This document shows, piece by piece, positions 16,050-24,256 of a stretch of DNA of 64,000 nucleotides. The stretch spans positions 62,787 through 126,786 of the forward strand of contig SVMD01000001.1 of the NCBI GenBank assembly GCA_015067615.1, given 5' to 3'. The notes below the pieces were generated by a model. The model searched no databases. It saw only the letters and a list, made by a program, of their open reading frames with translations, and had not been told where the DNA came from. Source of the stretch: Oscillospiraceae bacterium. Lineage in GTDB: Bacteria > Bacillota > Clostridia > Oscillospirales > Oscillospiraceae. Positions within the stretch are counted from its first letter, which is position 1; the number at the start of each line of letters is the position of its first letter. The position numbers were made by a program, and so were the translations under genes.

Positions 16050-17360
16050 TTACTCCGGAGTACACTGGATTTTGACTATAAATTCGCCCCCTGCCCAGGG
16101 AATCCGGTATTCCACATATTCCTCATCTGCCCCTGTCCAGGGGAGGGACATGATATCCACGGTAAATTCGTCCCGCTGCCGGGGAATGGTATGCACAGTG
16201 GTCTTTGCCGCATTGGCGCTGTGGAATATCTCCGTTACAGTCAGTTCGGTGACAGAATCATCCCCGATGCGGAAGCAGAAATCGGAAAGATATTGACGGT
16301 GATTGATATTTCCCGTCTCCCCGGATAGAAGCTGTTCTTTGGAATACCAGTCCATGGGGATGTTGCCGGTAAAGTCTCCTTCGGTGTACACATACAGGAC
16401 TTCCGGCAGCTTGGTCAGCTGCCAGTGCCACTGGAGCTGACCACCTATCTGGCAGGAGAGCGTCTTGCTCATGTCTGTGCCCACTTCCAGCCGATAGAGG
16501 GTGTCGTGGTCATTTTCCGGCACCAGCTGCCAGACAGCGTAAAGATGGGGCTGGTTTTCCAAGGGTTCGGTGTGCTGTAAATGGCCCACATATTCGCCGT
16601 TGATGGATATGGTATCGTCGGAAAAGACGGTTACCTGGAGTCCGGAACTGTCGGGGCCCTGGAGGGACTCTTCCACCACATAGGTGCCGTAGAGCTGCGC
16701 CCGGCTGGCCTGCTCATAGGACTGAAAAATTGACAGATTGGGTTCCACAGCGATATAGACCGGGGTGCCGAAATAGAGGAAGATCAGCAGCCAGAAGATC
16801 AGGCCCTTGCCGAGATACTGGCCGTAGCCGTAGATCAGCACAAAGGCCATGACCACGTTGAGGAGGCTGAAGCCCTCAAAAATGCTGCGCCCCTGATATA
16901 GAAGCTCACCGATGAACAGAAGACTGTAAAATCCCAGCATGATGAATAACTCTTTTTTCTCACCGCCGGTGAACTTCCAGCGGGTGAAGATCAGCACAGG
17001 AATGAAGATCAGGGTCAGGGTTTTCAGCAGCATCGCCATAAATGGGGCATCCCAATAATGGAACAGCGCATTCAGGGGAATCAGGGCAATGGTCAGGCCG
17101 CAGAGGAAATTCCACCACCGCATTGGCAATTTCGCGGTTTCTTCCACATGCTTTCTCATATTCGTATCCTCCTTGAGAAGTTCATCAAGGGAGATCCCGT
17201 ACAGATCGCTCAGGCGCAGGACGCTGCCGATATCCGGGTAGGAGCGGTTGGTTTCCCAGTTGGAGACCGTCTGGCGGCTGACGCCGATCTTGTCCGCCAG
17301 TACCTCCTGGGAGAATCCCGCCTCATTTCGTTTCTGCTTCAGCTTTTCGCCGATCTGCAT
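16050..17360 (-). CDS. XRE-family regulator with membrane domain and C-terminal sensor-like domain
   Basis: This 436-residue protein fuses three parts. Residues 1-60 are a Cro/C1-type helix-turn-helix (AGFSQEVLADKIGVSRQTVS, NRSYPD). Residues ~78-215 contain about five to six membrane helices (WWNFLCGLTIALIPLNALF onward). Residues ~220-436 form a polar, beta-rich region with no family I recognise. The layout suggests a membrane-tethered DNA-binding protein that senses an envelope or extracellular signal. The start follows AAGGAGGCGATCAC. Convergent with the ROK kinase. A second XRE-membrane protein at 47469 has a different membrane plan, one helix plus coiled coil. Confidence 0.82.
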   Translation of the reverse strand: MQIGEKLKQKRNEAGFSQEVLADKIGVSRQTVSNWETNRSYPDIGSVLRLSDLYGISLDELLKEDTNMRKHVEETAKLPMRWWNFLCGLTIALIPLNALFHYWDAPFMAMLLKTLTLIFIPVLIFTRWKFTGGEKKELFIMLGFYSLLFIGELLYQGRSIFEGFSLLNVVMAFVLIYGYGQYLGKGLIFWLLIFLYFGTPVYIAVEPNLSIFQSYEQASRAQLYGTYVVEESLQGPDSSGLQVTVFSDDTISINGEYVGHLQHTEPLENQPHLYAVWQLVPENDHDTLYRLEVGTDMSKTLSCQIGGQLQWHWQLTKLPEVLYVYTEGDFTGNIPMDWYSKEQLLSGETGNINHRQYLSDFCFRIGDDSVTELTVTEIFHSANAAKTTVHTIPRQRDEFTVDIMSLPWTGADEEYVEYRIPWAGGEFIVKIQCTPE

Positions 17361-17496
17361 TGTGATCGCCTCCTTGTGCCTTCAACATATCGGATAAGGG
17401 TTCCTTCGTCTACCAATTATAGCTGACAGAGCGGAAAATGTCTTGTCAAAATCCTTTGACAACAGGAAAAATGGAGAAATTTCACGCGTGACACCA

Positions 17497-17531
17497 GCAA
17501 AAAGCAGAGCCCGGCGGGCTCTGCTTTTTGC
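17497..17531. terminator. Terminator of the second GPH symporter gene
   Basis: GCAAAAAGCAGAGCCC and GGGCTCTGCTTTTTGC form a long symmetrical stem with T-runs in both directions. It lies beyond a repeat, 174 bases after the symporter stop. Confidence 0.8.
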
Positions 17532-17544
17532 ATTTCGTGCTTGT

Positions 17545-17679
17545 GTAGGGCGGGCTCATGAGCCCGCCGACCAGGTGGTGAAACTGCTATGCCATAAACA
17601 GATGCGAAATCGGAGATGTTGCATAGTATCAGCCGCACAGTCGAATTGGTGCTTCGGCGGGGTCATGACCCCGCCCTAC
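17545..17679. repeat. Palindromic intergenic repeat bounded by GTAGGGCGGG
   Basis: GTAGGGCGGG at the left and CCCGCCCTAC at the right are inverted, each followed inwards by a short palindrome (CTCATGAG, GTCATGAC). It resembles the core of R9/R10 (GTAGGGGCG with TCAGTGA) but lacks the TAAATTATCGTTTA ends. No gene inside. Confidence 0.75.
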
Positions 17680-17704
17680 GAAAAAGAATATCTGGAAAAG
17701 GTGA

Positions 17705-19111
17705 TCAATACTTTCTGGACAGCAGCTTTTCCGCTTCCTCCCGGCTTATTTCGCCGGAGTTGACCTTGGCCATGATCTGCACGTCCTTGTCCGTCAGGTG
17801 GTAGTTCAGGTAGAAGAAGGTGGAGATGATCATGCCGATGACGGGCACCAGGGCGTAGACGAACCAGAGACCGGAGGTGGCGGTCTGGCTCAGCTGGATG
17901 TTCATGGCGGCCAGCTCCGCGAAGCTGTCGGTCTCGATCCTGGGGAAGGCAAACAGACCCAGCAGGAACAGGGCCAGGGAGGAGGACACGGCGCCGGTGA
18001 TCTTGACGGAGAAGGTCTGGATGGCGAAGGTGATACCCTTGGCGCTGATGCCGGACTTATACTGGCCGTACTCGGCGCAGTCCGGGGTGAACATGAAGGC
18101 CAGAACGCCTACCAGGCACATGGGCACCGCCCGGATGCAGGTGAGCACCAGGAACAATGTCTGGTTTTCGTAGCCCAGGAAGTAGATCAGAAGGCCAGAC
18201 AGGATGTTCACGATATTGCACCAGAACAGGACCTTGAACTTATCCAGCTTCTTTAGAATCGTGGGCATCAGCATGGCGGCGAAGACGCCGGGGACCATGC
18301 CCAGCAGGTTCAGCACGATGGAATACAGCTCGCTGCCGAAGAGAAAGAAGGAGACGAACAGGGTGGTGGCGGCGGAGGTTTTCAGGGCGTCGGTGGCCAT
18401 GTAGCCGCCGTAGTATGTCAGCAGATACTTATTCTTGCCCAGGTACTCGAACATCTGCCGGAAGCTGAAATCCCCCTCATCCCGGGCGGGATCGTAGTTG
18501 CGCTCCTTGCAGAAGATGCACAGCGGCACCATGCTCAGCGCACTGAGAATGGACAGCACGATGACGGCGAAGGAATAGCTCTTGCCAATGAGCAGGGGCA
18601 TCGCCACCACGCACAGCAGGTAGCCTGCGCCGGAGAACACCCGGTTCACGGACAGCAGCAGATTCCGCTCCTGCAGGTTGTCGGTCATGGTGTTCAGCAT
18701 GGAGTAGGCGGGCACATCCGTCAGGGTGTAGATGGTGTCCCACAGCAGGTAGGCCACGGCAAACCAGACCAGCTTGCCGGTTTCACTGAAGCCCCCGGGA
18801 ATGGCGAATACCGCAATGGTTACCACCGGAATGAAGGTGACGGCGATGCGAAGCCAGGGCATGCTCTTCTGGCCGTTTTTGAACTTGACCTTGTCGAAAA
18901 TGTAGCCGAAGATGGGATCGTTGACGGCATCCCAGATCTTCACCACCAGAAGCACCAGGGAGACCTTCCAGAGGGCGATGCCCTGCATGGCAAGATAGGC
19001 GGACAGGTAGATGAAGGTGATGTTGTAGTAGACATTCTGGCCCACGAAATAGGTCCAGTAGCTTAAACGCTCCTTTTTCGTGGTCATGTAATTCGGGTTC
19101 TCTTTGGCCAT
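17705..19111 (-). CDS. GPH-family sugar:cation symporter (MFS), copy 2
   Basis: This 468-residue symporter is a paralogue of the one at 9190-10608. It shares KERLSYWTYFVGQNVYYN at the N-terminus, KIWDAVNDPIFGYIFDK, NTMTDNLQERN, FMFTPDCAEYGQYKSG and the tail KDVQIMAKVNSGEISREEAE. About 12 membrane helices are visible. The two copies differ mainly in membrane segments, so they may import different glycosides. It starts at ATG 19111 behind GAAAAGGGG. Upstream on the same strand is an acyltransferase-like gene; the downstream GH20 gene is divergent, so an N-acetylhexosaminide is one possible substrate (inference from proximity only). Confidence 0.92.
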   Translation of the reverse strand: MAKENPNYMTTKKERLSYWTYFVGQNVYYNITFIYLSAYLAMQGIALWKVSLVLLVVKIWDAVNDPIFGYIFDKVKFKNGQKSMPWLRIAVTFIPVVTIAVFAIPGGFSETGKLVWFAVAYLLWDTIYTLTDVPAYSMLNTMTDNLQERNLLLSVNRVFSGAGYLLCVVAMPLLIGKSYSFAVIVLSILSALSMVPLCIFCKERNYDPARDEGDFSFRQMFEYLGKNKYLLTYYGGYMATDALKTSAATTLFVSFFLFGSELYSIVLNLLGMVPGVFAAMLMPTILKKLDKFKVLFWCNIVNILSGLLIYFLGYENQTLFLVLTCIRAVPMCLVGVLAFMFTPDCAEYGQYKSGISAKGITFAIQTFSVKITGAVSSSLALFLLGLFAFPRIETDSFAELAAMNIQLSQTATSGLWFVYALVPVIGMIISTFFYLNYHLTDKDVQIMAKVNSGEISREEAEKLLSRKY

Positions 19112-19165
19112 GGGATTACCCCTTTTCTGTTGAATTTCCTGATTATTTTACCATTGGCGGGTGGG

Positions 19166-19891
19166 TTAGTCAATAAAAGGATCCTGTTTCAGGATGCCCC
19201 GGCCGCTGTGGAAGGCGTTGCCGGCCAGGAGGAAGGCTTTGAGACTGCGCTGGAGGGTGGTGGCTTCCGGCAGGTCTTGGTCAGGAATGTCCGGGCGGCC
19301 GTAGGCCCACAGTTTGAATTCTCCGTCGTCCTCAGCTTCTTCAATGGCGAAGCCCCGCTGGAAGCCCAGAATCCGGGAGCCGGGAGGAAGCAATTGGGGC
19401 AGCTGGGGGGAGAGGAGCCAGGAATGGCAGACCCAGGGCACATTCCGGAAAGCCGGGAACGTGGTTTCCAGCAGCTGTTTGGCCCGGACCCAGGAGCTGC
19501 GCAGGGCATTGCATCGCAGGTCCGCATCTGAGGGGATGTGCAGGCTGATGAAGCGGCTGCCATCCTCCGTCAAAAGCTCATATTCCAGCGTGCCGATGCG
19601 AAACAGCAGACAGCCGGTCTGCCGGGTGGTCCAGAAATCCCGGTCGAAGCCATAGCGGCCGAAGCTGGCCTGATGCTCCCGGACGAAACGGGAGAAGGCC
19701 GCCATGGTGGCGATATAGATCTCTTCGGAAATGCCCAGTTCCCGATACCGGTCCCAGGCGGCGCAGGCCGCTTCCAGATGGGCGTGCAGGGTGGCGAAGC
19801 CCAGGGTATCATCCGCCGGGCATGACAGAAGGATCCGGGTCACTTCCTCCGGCATGGCGATGGCTTTACAGAGCGTGGCAAGGTCATACAT
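19166..19891 (-). CDS. Acyltransferase-domain protein (NAT_N plus GNAT_C type)
   Basis: This is a 241-residue cytosolic protein. Its plan, a helical N-terminal half (MYDLATLCKAIAMPEEV... AAFSRFVREHQ) and a C-terminal half with LEYELL, ISLHIPSDADL and FHSGRGIL, matches proteins annotated as acyltransferase-domain (N-acyltransferase N-terminal plus GNAT-like C-terminal domains), which are common in gut Firmicutes and of unknown substrate. HIPSDADL and the C-terminal KAFLLAGNAFHSGRGIL are the most family-like stretches. Start ATG follows AAAGGAGGGATTCCC. It is divergent from GH20 with overlapping promoters, so they may be co-controlled. Function is not established. Confidence 0.7.
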   Translation of the reverse strand: MYDLATLCKAIAMPEEVTRILLSCPADDTLGFATLHAHLEAACAAWDRYRELGISEEIYIATMAAFSRFVREHQASFGRYGFDRDFWTTRQTGCLLFRIGTLEYELLTEDGSRFISLHIPSDADLRCNALRSSWVRAKQLLETTFPAFRNVPWVCHSWLLSPQLPQLLPPGSRILGFQRGFAIEEAEDDGEFKLWAYGRPDIPDQDLPEATTLQRSLKAFLLAGNAFHSGRGILKQDPFID

Positions 19892-19912
19892 GGGAATCCC
19901 TCCTTTTTCTAC

Positions 19913-19963
19913 ATTATACTGTGGCGGATTCGCCTTGACAAGGGCGGTTTTCCCCTTTACTAT
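19913..19963. promoter_or_regulatory. Overlapping divergent promoters of the acyltransferase-like and GH20 genes
   Basis: Plus strand: TTGACA (19935-19940), 17 bp, TACTAT (19958-19963). Minus strand: TTGTCA (19936-19941), 17 bp, TATAAT (19913-19918). The two -35 boxes occupy the same bases, so polymerase can bind only one at a time. Confidence 0.75.
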
Positions 19964-19989
19964 GAAAGAAAAACCATGGAGGTATTCTT

Positions 19990-21432
19990 ATGGAACTGAA
20001 CCTGATCCCCCGGCCCCGGTCCGTTGCCTTTGGCGAGGGCGTTGCTGCTGATATGGTTACAAAATCCGTGGAAGGGGCCCTTCCGGCAGAGGGTTACCGG
20101 CTGGAAGCAACGAAAAACGGCATTGTCCTGACCGCAGGCAGTAAACAGGGCCTTGTCTGGGCGGAGCATACCCTGGCTCAGCTGCGGCGGCAGTTCCCGG
20201 AGGGGATCCCCTGCCTGAGAATTGAGGACGCCCCGGCCTATCCCTGGCGGGCGTTCCACATCGATTCCTCCCGGCATATGCGCTCCATCGGGGAGCTGAA
20301 AACCATCGTGGACGCGGCCAGCTTCTTCAAGCTGAACACCCTCCACTGGCATATTTCCGACGATCAGGGCTGGCGCATTGAGTGCAAAGCCTTCCCCAAG
20401 CTTCATGAGCTGGGTGCCTACCGCAACGGCGACCATTTCGGCACCTACCGTTCCGACGAGAAAGAGGGCGGCTACTATACCCGGGAAGAGGTAAAGGACT
20501 TCGTTGCCTACTGCGCAGGAAAGGGCATTCAGGTGGTGCCGGAAATCGACCTGCCCGGCCATGTCAGCGCCATCCTCCATGCCTATCCCCACTTGAGCTG
20601 CCGGGAAGAACCGGTGGAGGTGGTGACTAAGGCTGCCATCACCACGGAGATCCTCTGCGCCGGCAAGGAGGAGGTCTATACCTTCCTGGAAACATTGCTG
20701 GGTGAACTGCTGGAGCTGTTCCCGGCACCCTGGTTCCATATCGGCGGCGACGAGGCCCCCAAGACCCGCTGGGCGGAGTGCCCCTGCTGCCAGGCCAAGA
20801 TGAAGGAGCTGGGCCTTAACTCCCACCGGCAGCTGCAGGGCTATTTCTCCTCCCGGATCGTGGCATTCTTAAGAAAGCATGGCCGCCGGGCCATCATGTG
20901 GAACGACGGCGCCTATGGCGGCGGCATCGACCCCAGTGTGGTGCTGCAGGTCTGGTTCCCGGACCGGGACGGCGCGCTGGATGCCCATATTGCCAAGGGC
21001 GGACAGGTGTATCTGTCTCCGGTGGTGCCCTGCTACTGCGACTATCCCTATGGCGAGCATCCGGTGAAAGCCGTATATCAGCTGGATCTGAATCCGGATT
21101 ATGTAAACCATGATACGGTCCTGGGCGGCGAGTGCCTGACCTGGGCGGAGTTTATCCGCAGCCCTGAGCGGCTCCAGGAGCTGGCATTCCCCCGGTTCAC
21201 CGCCCTGGCGGAGGCTCTGTGGCTGGGTGATGACCGTGATGATTATGCCAATTTCCGGGCCAGACTGGAAAACATCTTCCCGGTGTTCGGGGAAATGGGC
21301 ATCCGGGCCACCCCGGCGGAAGGATGGGATCCGGAGCCGGAGGAGGCAAAGCGCCAATCCCGGGAATTCAGGCTGCAGTTTGAGGCCGAGAGCGAAAATC
21401 AGGACTACGACGCCTTAGTGGCGGCCATGTGA
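19990..21432 (+). CDS. Glycoside hydrolase family 20 (beta-N-acetylhexosaminidase)
   Basis: This 480-residue enzyme removes terminal beta-linked N-acetylhexosamine. There is no signal peptide, so it acts on imported oligosaccharides. A small N-terminal alpha/beta domain (1-82) precedes the TIM barrel, with AFHIDSSRHM (89-97), LHWHISDDQGWRIE (118-131), PEIDLPGH (184-191) and the catalytic pair D254-E255 in HIGGDEAPK. Substrate-assisted catalysis through the acetamido group is the rule for this family. The gene starts behind GGAGGTATTCTT and is followed by a three-gene coupled operon 15 bases later, so it may be co-transcribed with them. Confidence 0.94.
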   Translation: MELNLIPRPRSVAFGEGVAADMVTKSVEGALPAEGYRLEATKNGIVLTAGSKQGLVWAEHTLAQLRRQFPEGIPCLRIEDAPAYPWRAFHIDSSRHMRSIGELKTIVDAASFFKLNTLHWHISDDQGWRIECKAFPKLHELGAYRNGDHFGTYRSDEKEGGYYTREEVKDFVAYCAGKGIQVVPEIDLPGHVSAILHAYPHLSCREEPVEVVTKAAITTEILCAGKEEVYTFLETLLGELLELFPAPWFHIGGDEAPKTRWAECPCCQAKMKELGLNSHRQLQGYFSSRIVAFLRKHGRRAIMWNDGAYGGGIDPSVVLQVWFPDRDGALDAHIAKGGQVYLSPVVPCYCDYPYGEHPVKAVYQLDLNPDYVNHDTVLGGECLTWAEFIRSPERLQELAFPRFTALAEALWLGDDRDDYANFRARLENIFPVFGEMGIRATPAEGWDPEPEEAKRQSREFRLQFEAESENQDYDALVAAM

Positions 21433-21447
21433 GAAAGGAAACAGAAA

Positions 21448-21894
21448 ATGGACCATGGAATCAAGGCGGCGGAGCTTTTCTTAGGCGGCTACAACTGCTC
21501 CCAGTCGGTGGTGGTGGCCTTCTCCGACCTGACCGGGCTGGATGAAGCCTTTTCTGCCCGGATGGCCTCCTCCTTTGGCGGGGGTATGGGCCGGATGCGG
21601 GAGGTCTGTGGCGCGGTCAGCGGTATGCTGATGGTGCTGGGGCTGCTCTACGGCTATGATACCCCCGGGGACGATGTGAGCAAAAAGGCCCAGTACACGG
21701 CGGTGCAGGCCTTGTCCGCCAAGTTCCGGGAGGAGACGGGCAGCATCATCTGCCGGGAGATCCTGAAAAATCCCCCCTCGGATCCCAATCCCAGCCCCCG
21801 GACGGCGGAATACTACGCCAAACGGCCCTGCGCCCGAATGGTGATGACGGCGGCCAGAATTCTGGACGACTACATAAAGGAGAATCCCCTGTGA
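21448..21894 (+). CDS. C_GCAxxG_C_C-family putative redox protein
   Basis: This 148-residue protein belongs to the small family named after its cysteine pattern. The visible elements are GGYNCSQSVVVAFSD (first cysteine), SSFGGGMGRMREVCGAVSGMLMVLG (the GCAxxG-like core, here CGAVSG), and two later cysteines in IICREIL and RPCARM. Family members are thought to be electron-transfer or redox-linked and often accompany transporters, but no reaction is established. Start ATG follows GAAAGGAAACAG. It ends in a 4-base GTGA overlap with the next gene. Confidence 0.85.
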   Translation: MDHGIKAAELFLGGYNCSQSVVVAFSDLTGLDEAFSARMASSFGGGMGRMREVCGAVSGMLMVLGLLYGYDTPGDDVSKKAQYTAVQALSAKFREETGSIICREILKNPPSDPNPSPRTAEYYAKRPCARMVMTAARILDDYIKENPL

Positions 21895-22418
21895 AGGACT
21901 TGATCTATTGTCAGCGAGATATTCCCAAGGAGCAGTGGCGCTACGGTTTTCGCACCAGCGCGGCAGTGGGCTGCGGCTGGATCGCCACCTACAACGCCCT
22001 GCGGCTTATGGGCTACCGGGCGGAGCCGGAAAAGCTGATCAAAATGTATGAGCATATGCTGCCCCTGGTCCACGGCAACGCCGGAACGGCCACCTTGGCC
22101 CCGGCCCTGGTGTTCCGGAACTGGGGCTTCCCGGTGAAGGTGGTCTTTGACCGGAAAAAGTTTGACGAGACCGCTGCTGCAAGCGATGTGTGCATCGTCT
22201 TTTATCATTGGAGAAACAAGTGGAAGTTTGGCGCCCACTTCGTCACCGTGCAGCCCACGGAAGCGGGCTTTGTGGGCTACAATACCTACCGCACCTCCAA
22301 GGGACCGGACAGCTGGACCGGGAGCATCGACGGCTTTCTGAAGCAGAAAAAGTATTTCGGCGCGGTGCTGATCGGCATCCGGGACAAGCGGAATAAAGAG
22401 GTGGCGGATTGGAACTGA
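21891..22418 (+). CDS. Putative papain-like (C39-type) cysteine peptidase-fold protein
   Basis: This 175-residue protein starts with GTG, overlapping the previous stop by 4 bases. I do not recognise a named family with certainty. AAVGCGWIATYNALRLMGY near residue 25 has a cysteine at the head of a helix, and GAHFVTVQPTEAGFVGYNTY near residue 116 has a histidine in a beta-strand, the order and spacing of papain-like C39 domains. No signal peptide or membrane helix is present, which is unusual for a peptidase of this type. It could also be an inactive fold member. Coupled to the redox protein before it and the pseudouridine synthase after it. Confidence 0.6.
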   Translation: MKDLIYCQRDIPKEQWRYGFRTSAAVGCGWIATYNALRLMGYRAEPEKLIKMYEHMLPLVHGNAGTATLAPALVFRNWGFPVKVVFDRKKFDETAAASDVCIVFYHWRNKWKFGAHFVTVQPTEAGFVGYNTYRTSKGPDSWTGSIDGFLKQKKYFGAVLIGIRDKRNKEVADWN

Positions 22419-23266
22419 AATGGACTGCCGCCCGGGAGGGACGGCTGTCGTCCTTCCTGCTGGGGGAGCTGAAAATGTCCGCTTCCTTGATGAACAAGCT
22501 GAAATGGGGCGATGCCATCCAGGTGAATGGGGAACCTCAGCGGACCAACTATCCGGTGGCGCCCGGGGATGTGATCACCGTACGGCTGGATGAGGAGACC
22601 CCGGAATATCCGGCGGAGGATGGGGATCTGACCATTTTGTATGAGGACGACTTTCTCCTGGCGGTGGATAAGCCCGCCGGAATGCTGATCCACCCTTCCC
22701 GGAGCTGCTTTTCCGGGACTCTGGCCAATTATGTGGCGGGATATTACGCCCAAACCGGGCAGAAAAGCGCCTTTCACCCCATGACCCGGCTGGACCGGGA
22801 TACCTTCGGGGTGGTGCTGCTGGCGAAAAATGCCCATGTGCATACCCTGCTGCAGCAGACGAAGGTGCAGAAAACCTACCATGCCCTGGTATTCGGCGGA
22901 CCGGAGACGGATACTGGGGAAATCGACGCACCCATTGCCCGAAAGCCCCTGCCCAGTCTGCTGCGGGAGATCCGGGAGGACGGCAAGCCCTCGGTGACGA
23001 GATTTCAGGTGCTGGAACGAAGTGGGAAGTTATGTAAACTTGCTATGGAACCGGTGACGGGCAGGACCCACCAGCTGCGGCTCCACTGCTGCCACGCCGG
23101 GTTTCCTATTCTGGGGGACCCCCAGTACAATTCCCCGGAAAGCGCGGAACTGTCGGCAGAAATGGGGCTGACCCATCAGCTGCTCTGCGCCAGGGAACTG
23201 AGTTTCTGCCACCCGATTCTGGGAAATGATATGACCATCACATCCCAAATGGATGTGAAACTTTAA
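22409..23266 (+). CDS. RluA-family rRNA/tRNA pseudouridine synthase
   Basis: This 285-residue enzyme isomerises uridine in RNA. TTG at 22409 is the best start: it lies behind AAAGAGGTGG and the S4-like RNA-binding domain begins immediately (residues 12-60, GRLSSFLLGELKMSASLM). The catalytic domain follows with YEDDFLLAVDKPAGMLIHP (78-96) and HPMTRLDRDTFG, in which D129 is the catalytic aspartate, then VTGRTHQLRLHC near residue 212. The target position cannot be told from sequence; RluD-like proteins are closest in layout. It overlaps the previous gene by 10 bases and ends at a strong terminator. Confidence 0.93.
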   Translation: MELKWTAAREGRLSSFLLGELKMSASLMNKLKWGDAIQVNGEPQRTNYPVAPGDVITVRLDEETPEYPAEDGDLTILYEDDFLLAVDKPAGMLIHPSRSCFSGTLANYVAGYYAQTGQKSAFHPMTRLDRDTFGVVLLAKNAHVHTLLQQTKVQKTYHALVFGGPETDTGEIDAPIARKPLPSLLREIREDGKPSVTRFQVLERSGKLCKLAMEPVTGRTHQLRLHCCHAGFPILGDPQYNSPESAELSAEMGLTHQLLCARELSFCHPILGNDMTITSQMDVKL

Positions 23267-23293
23267 AAACCGCCCCGATTGGGGCGGTTTTTG
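23265..23293. terminator. Bidirectional terminator after the pseudouridine synthase
   Basis: AAAACCGCCCC-GATT-GGGGCGGTTTTT, shared by two convergent genes whose stops lie at its edges. Confidence 0.92.
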
Positions 23294-23983
23294 TCATTTC
23301 AGGCTTTCCAGCAGGGCTTCCAACTGGCTTAAGGATTCGATTTCGTAGTCCGGGGTAATATCCGCCGGATGGGGTGCGTGGGTGGGGTTGATCCAGCAGG
23401 TTTTGAGCCCGGCGTTGATGCCGCCCTGGATATCGGAGGTGAGGCTGTCGCCCACCATCAGGCATTTAGACTTATCAAAGCCGGGGATCCGGGCGAAGGC
23501 TGCCTCAAAATATTCCTTGGAGGGCTTGTTGTGGCCGATCTCCTGGGAGACGAAGCTGATCTCGAAGAACCGGTACAGGTTGGCGCTGGTCATGCGGCCC
23601 CGCTGGACTGAGGCGGTGCCGTTGCTGGCAAGATACAGCCGGTATTTTTTGCTTAAGGCGTCCACGGCCTCCTCGGCACCGGGGAGAAACCAATGTCCCT
23701 GGGACAGGTATTCTTCATACAGCCGGGCCACGGCCACCTTGTCCACCGGGATGCCCAGCTCCGCGAAAAACATTTCAAAGCGGCCCTCCAGGACTTCATC
23801 CCGGGTCATATTTTTCAGCTCCAGCTGGTGCCAGTGCCATTTGTTGATCTCGTGGTAGCGGTGTCTGCGCTCTTCTGTAGGTTCCACGCCGAAATGCGAC
23901 ATCACCTTGCCGATGGCGATGCGCTCGGCTTTGCGGAAGTCCAGAATGGTATCATCCAGGTCGAGAAAAAGATATTCAAACAT
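23294..23983 (-). CDS. HAD-superfamily hydrolase, YjjG-like nucleotidase
   Basis: This 229-residue haloacid-dehalogenase-fold phosphatase has motif I FLDLDDTILDF (residues 6-16) with the nucleophile aspartate in DLDDT, motif II LASNGTASVQ, motif III lysine in GHNKPSKEYF and motif IV MVGDSLTSDIQGG. The helical cap and overall length match YjjG/pyrimidine 5'-nucleotidases that clear noncanonical nucleotides. Start ATG follows AAGGAGATATACC. It converges with the pseudouridine synthase. Upstream lies repeat element R2, so its promoter must lie within or beyond that element. Confidence 0.88.
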   Translation of the reverse strand: MFEYLFLDLDDTILDFRKAERIAIGKVMSHFGVEPTEERRHRYHEINKWHWHQLELKNMTRDEVLEGRFEMFFAELGIPVDKVAVARLYEEYLSQGHWFLPGAEEAVDALSKKYRLYLASNGTASVQRGRMTSANLYRFFEISFVSQEIGHNKPSKEYFEAAFARIPGFDKSKCLMVGDSLTSDIQGGINAGLKTCWINPTHAPHPADITPDYEIESLSQLEALLESLK

Positions 23984-24003
23984 GGTATATCTCCTTGACG
24001 GTA

Positions 24004-24256
24004 TAAATTATCGTTTACAATAGGAACTTGGCTCTCCCTCTGGGAGAGCTGGCACAGCGACTCGCTAAGAGCCGCTCTTCGAGCGGTTGCTCGCTTGCAT
24101 GGCGCCTGCGGGCGCTCACGCCTTTGGCGGTGACTGAGAGGGCAAAAGACGTTACGACACCCCCTCCGAGCCGCCGTTCGGCGGCCCACCTCCCCCAAAG
24201 GTGGAGGCAAGAGCGCACCCGCGCCAGTGCAACTATTGCAGATAAACGATAATTTA
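24004..24256. repeat. TIR-bounded intergenic element, copy R2 (core type A, longest copy)
   Basis: Perfect ends TAAATTATCGTTTA (24004-24017) and TAAACGATAATTTA (24243-24256). The core is the same as R1 with an extra segment of about 60 bases (24060-24122: AGCGACTCGC... GGCGCTCACGCC). The right end supplies the TAA stop codon of the minus-strand ksgA gene. Confidence 0.9.

Noticed and set aside
23902-24252. Frames inside element R2 that could be called small proteins
   Set aside because: They run through nested palindromes and vary in frame between copies; the repeats explain them better.
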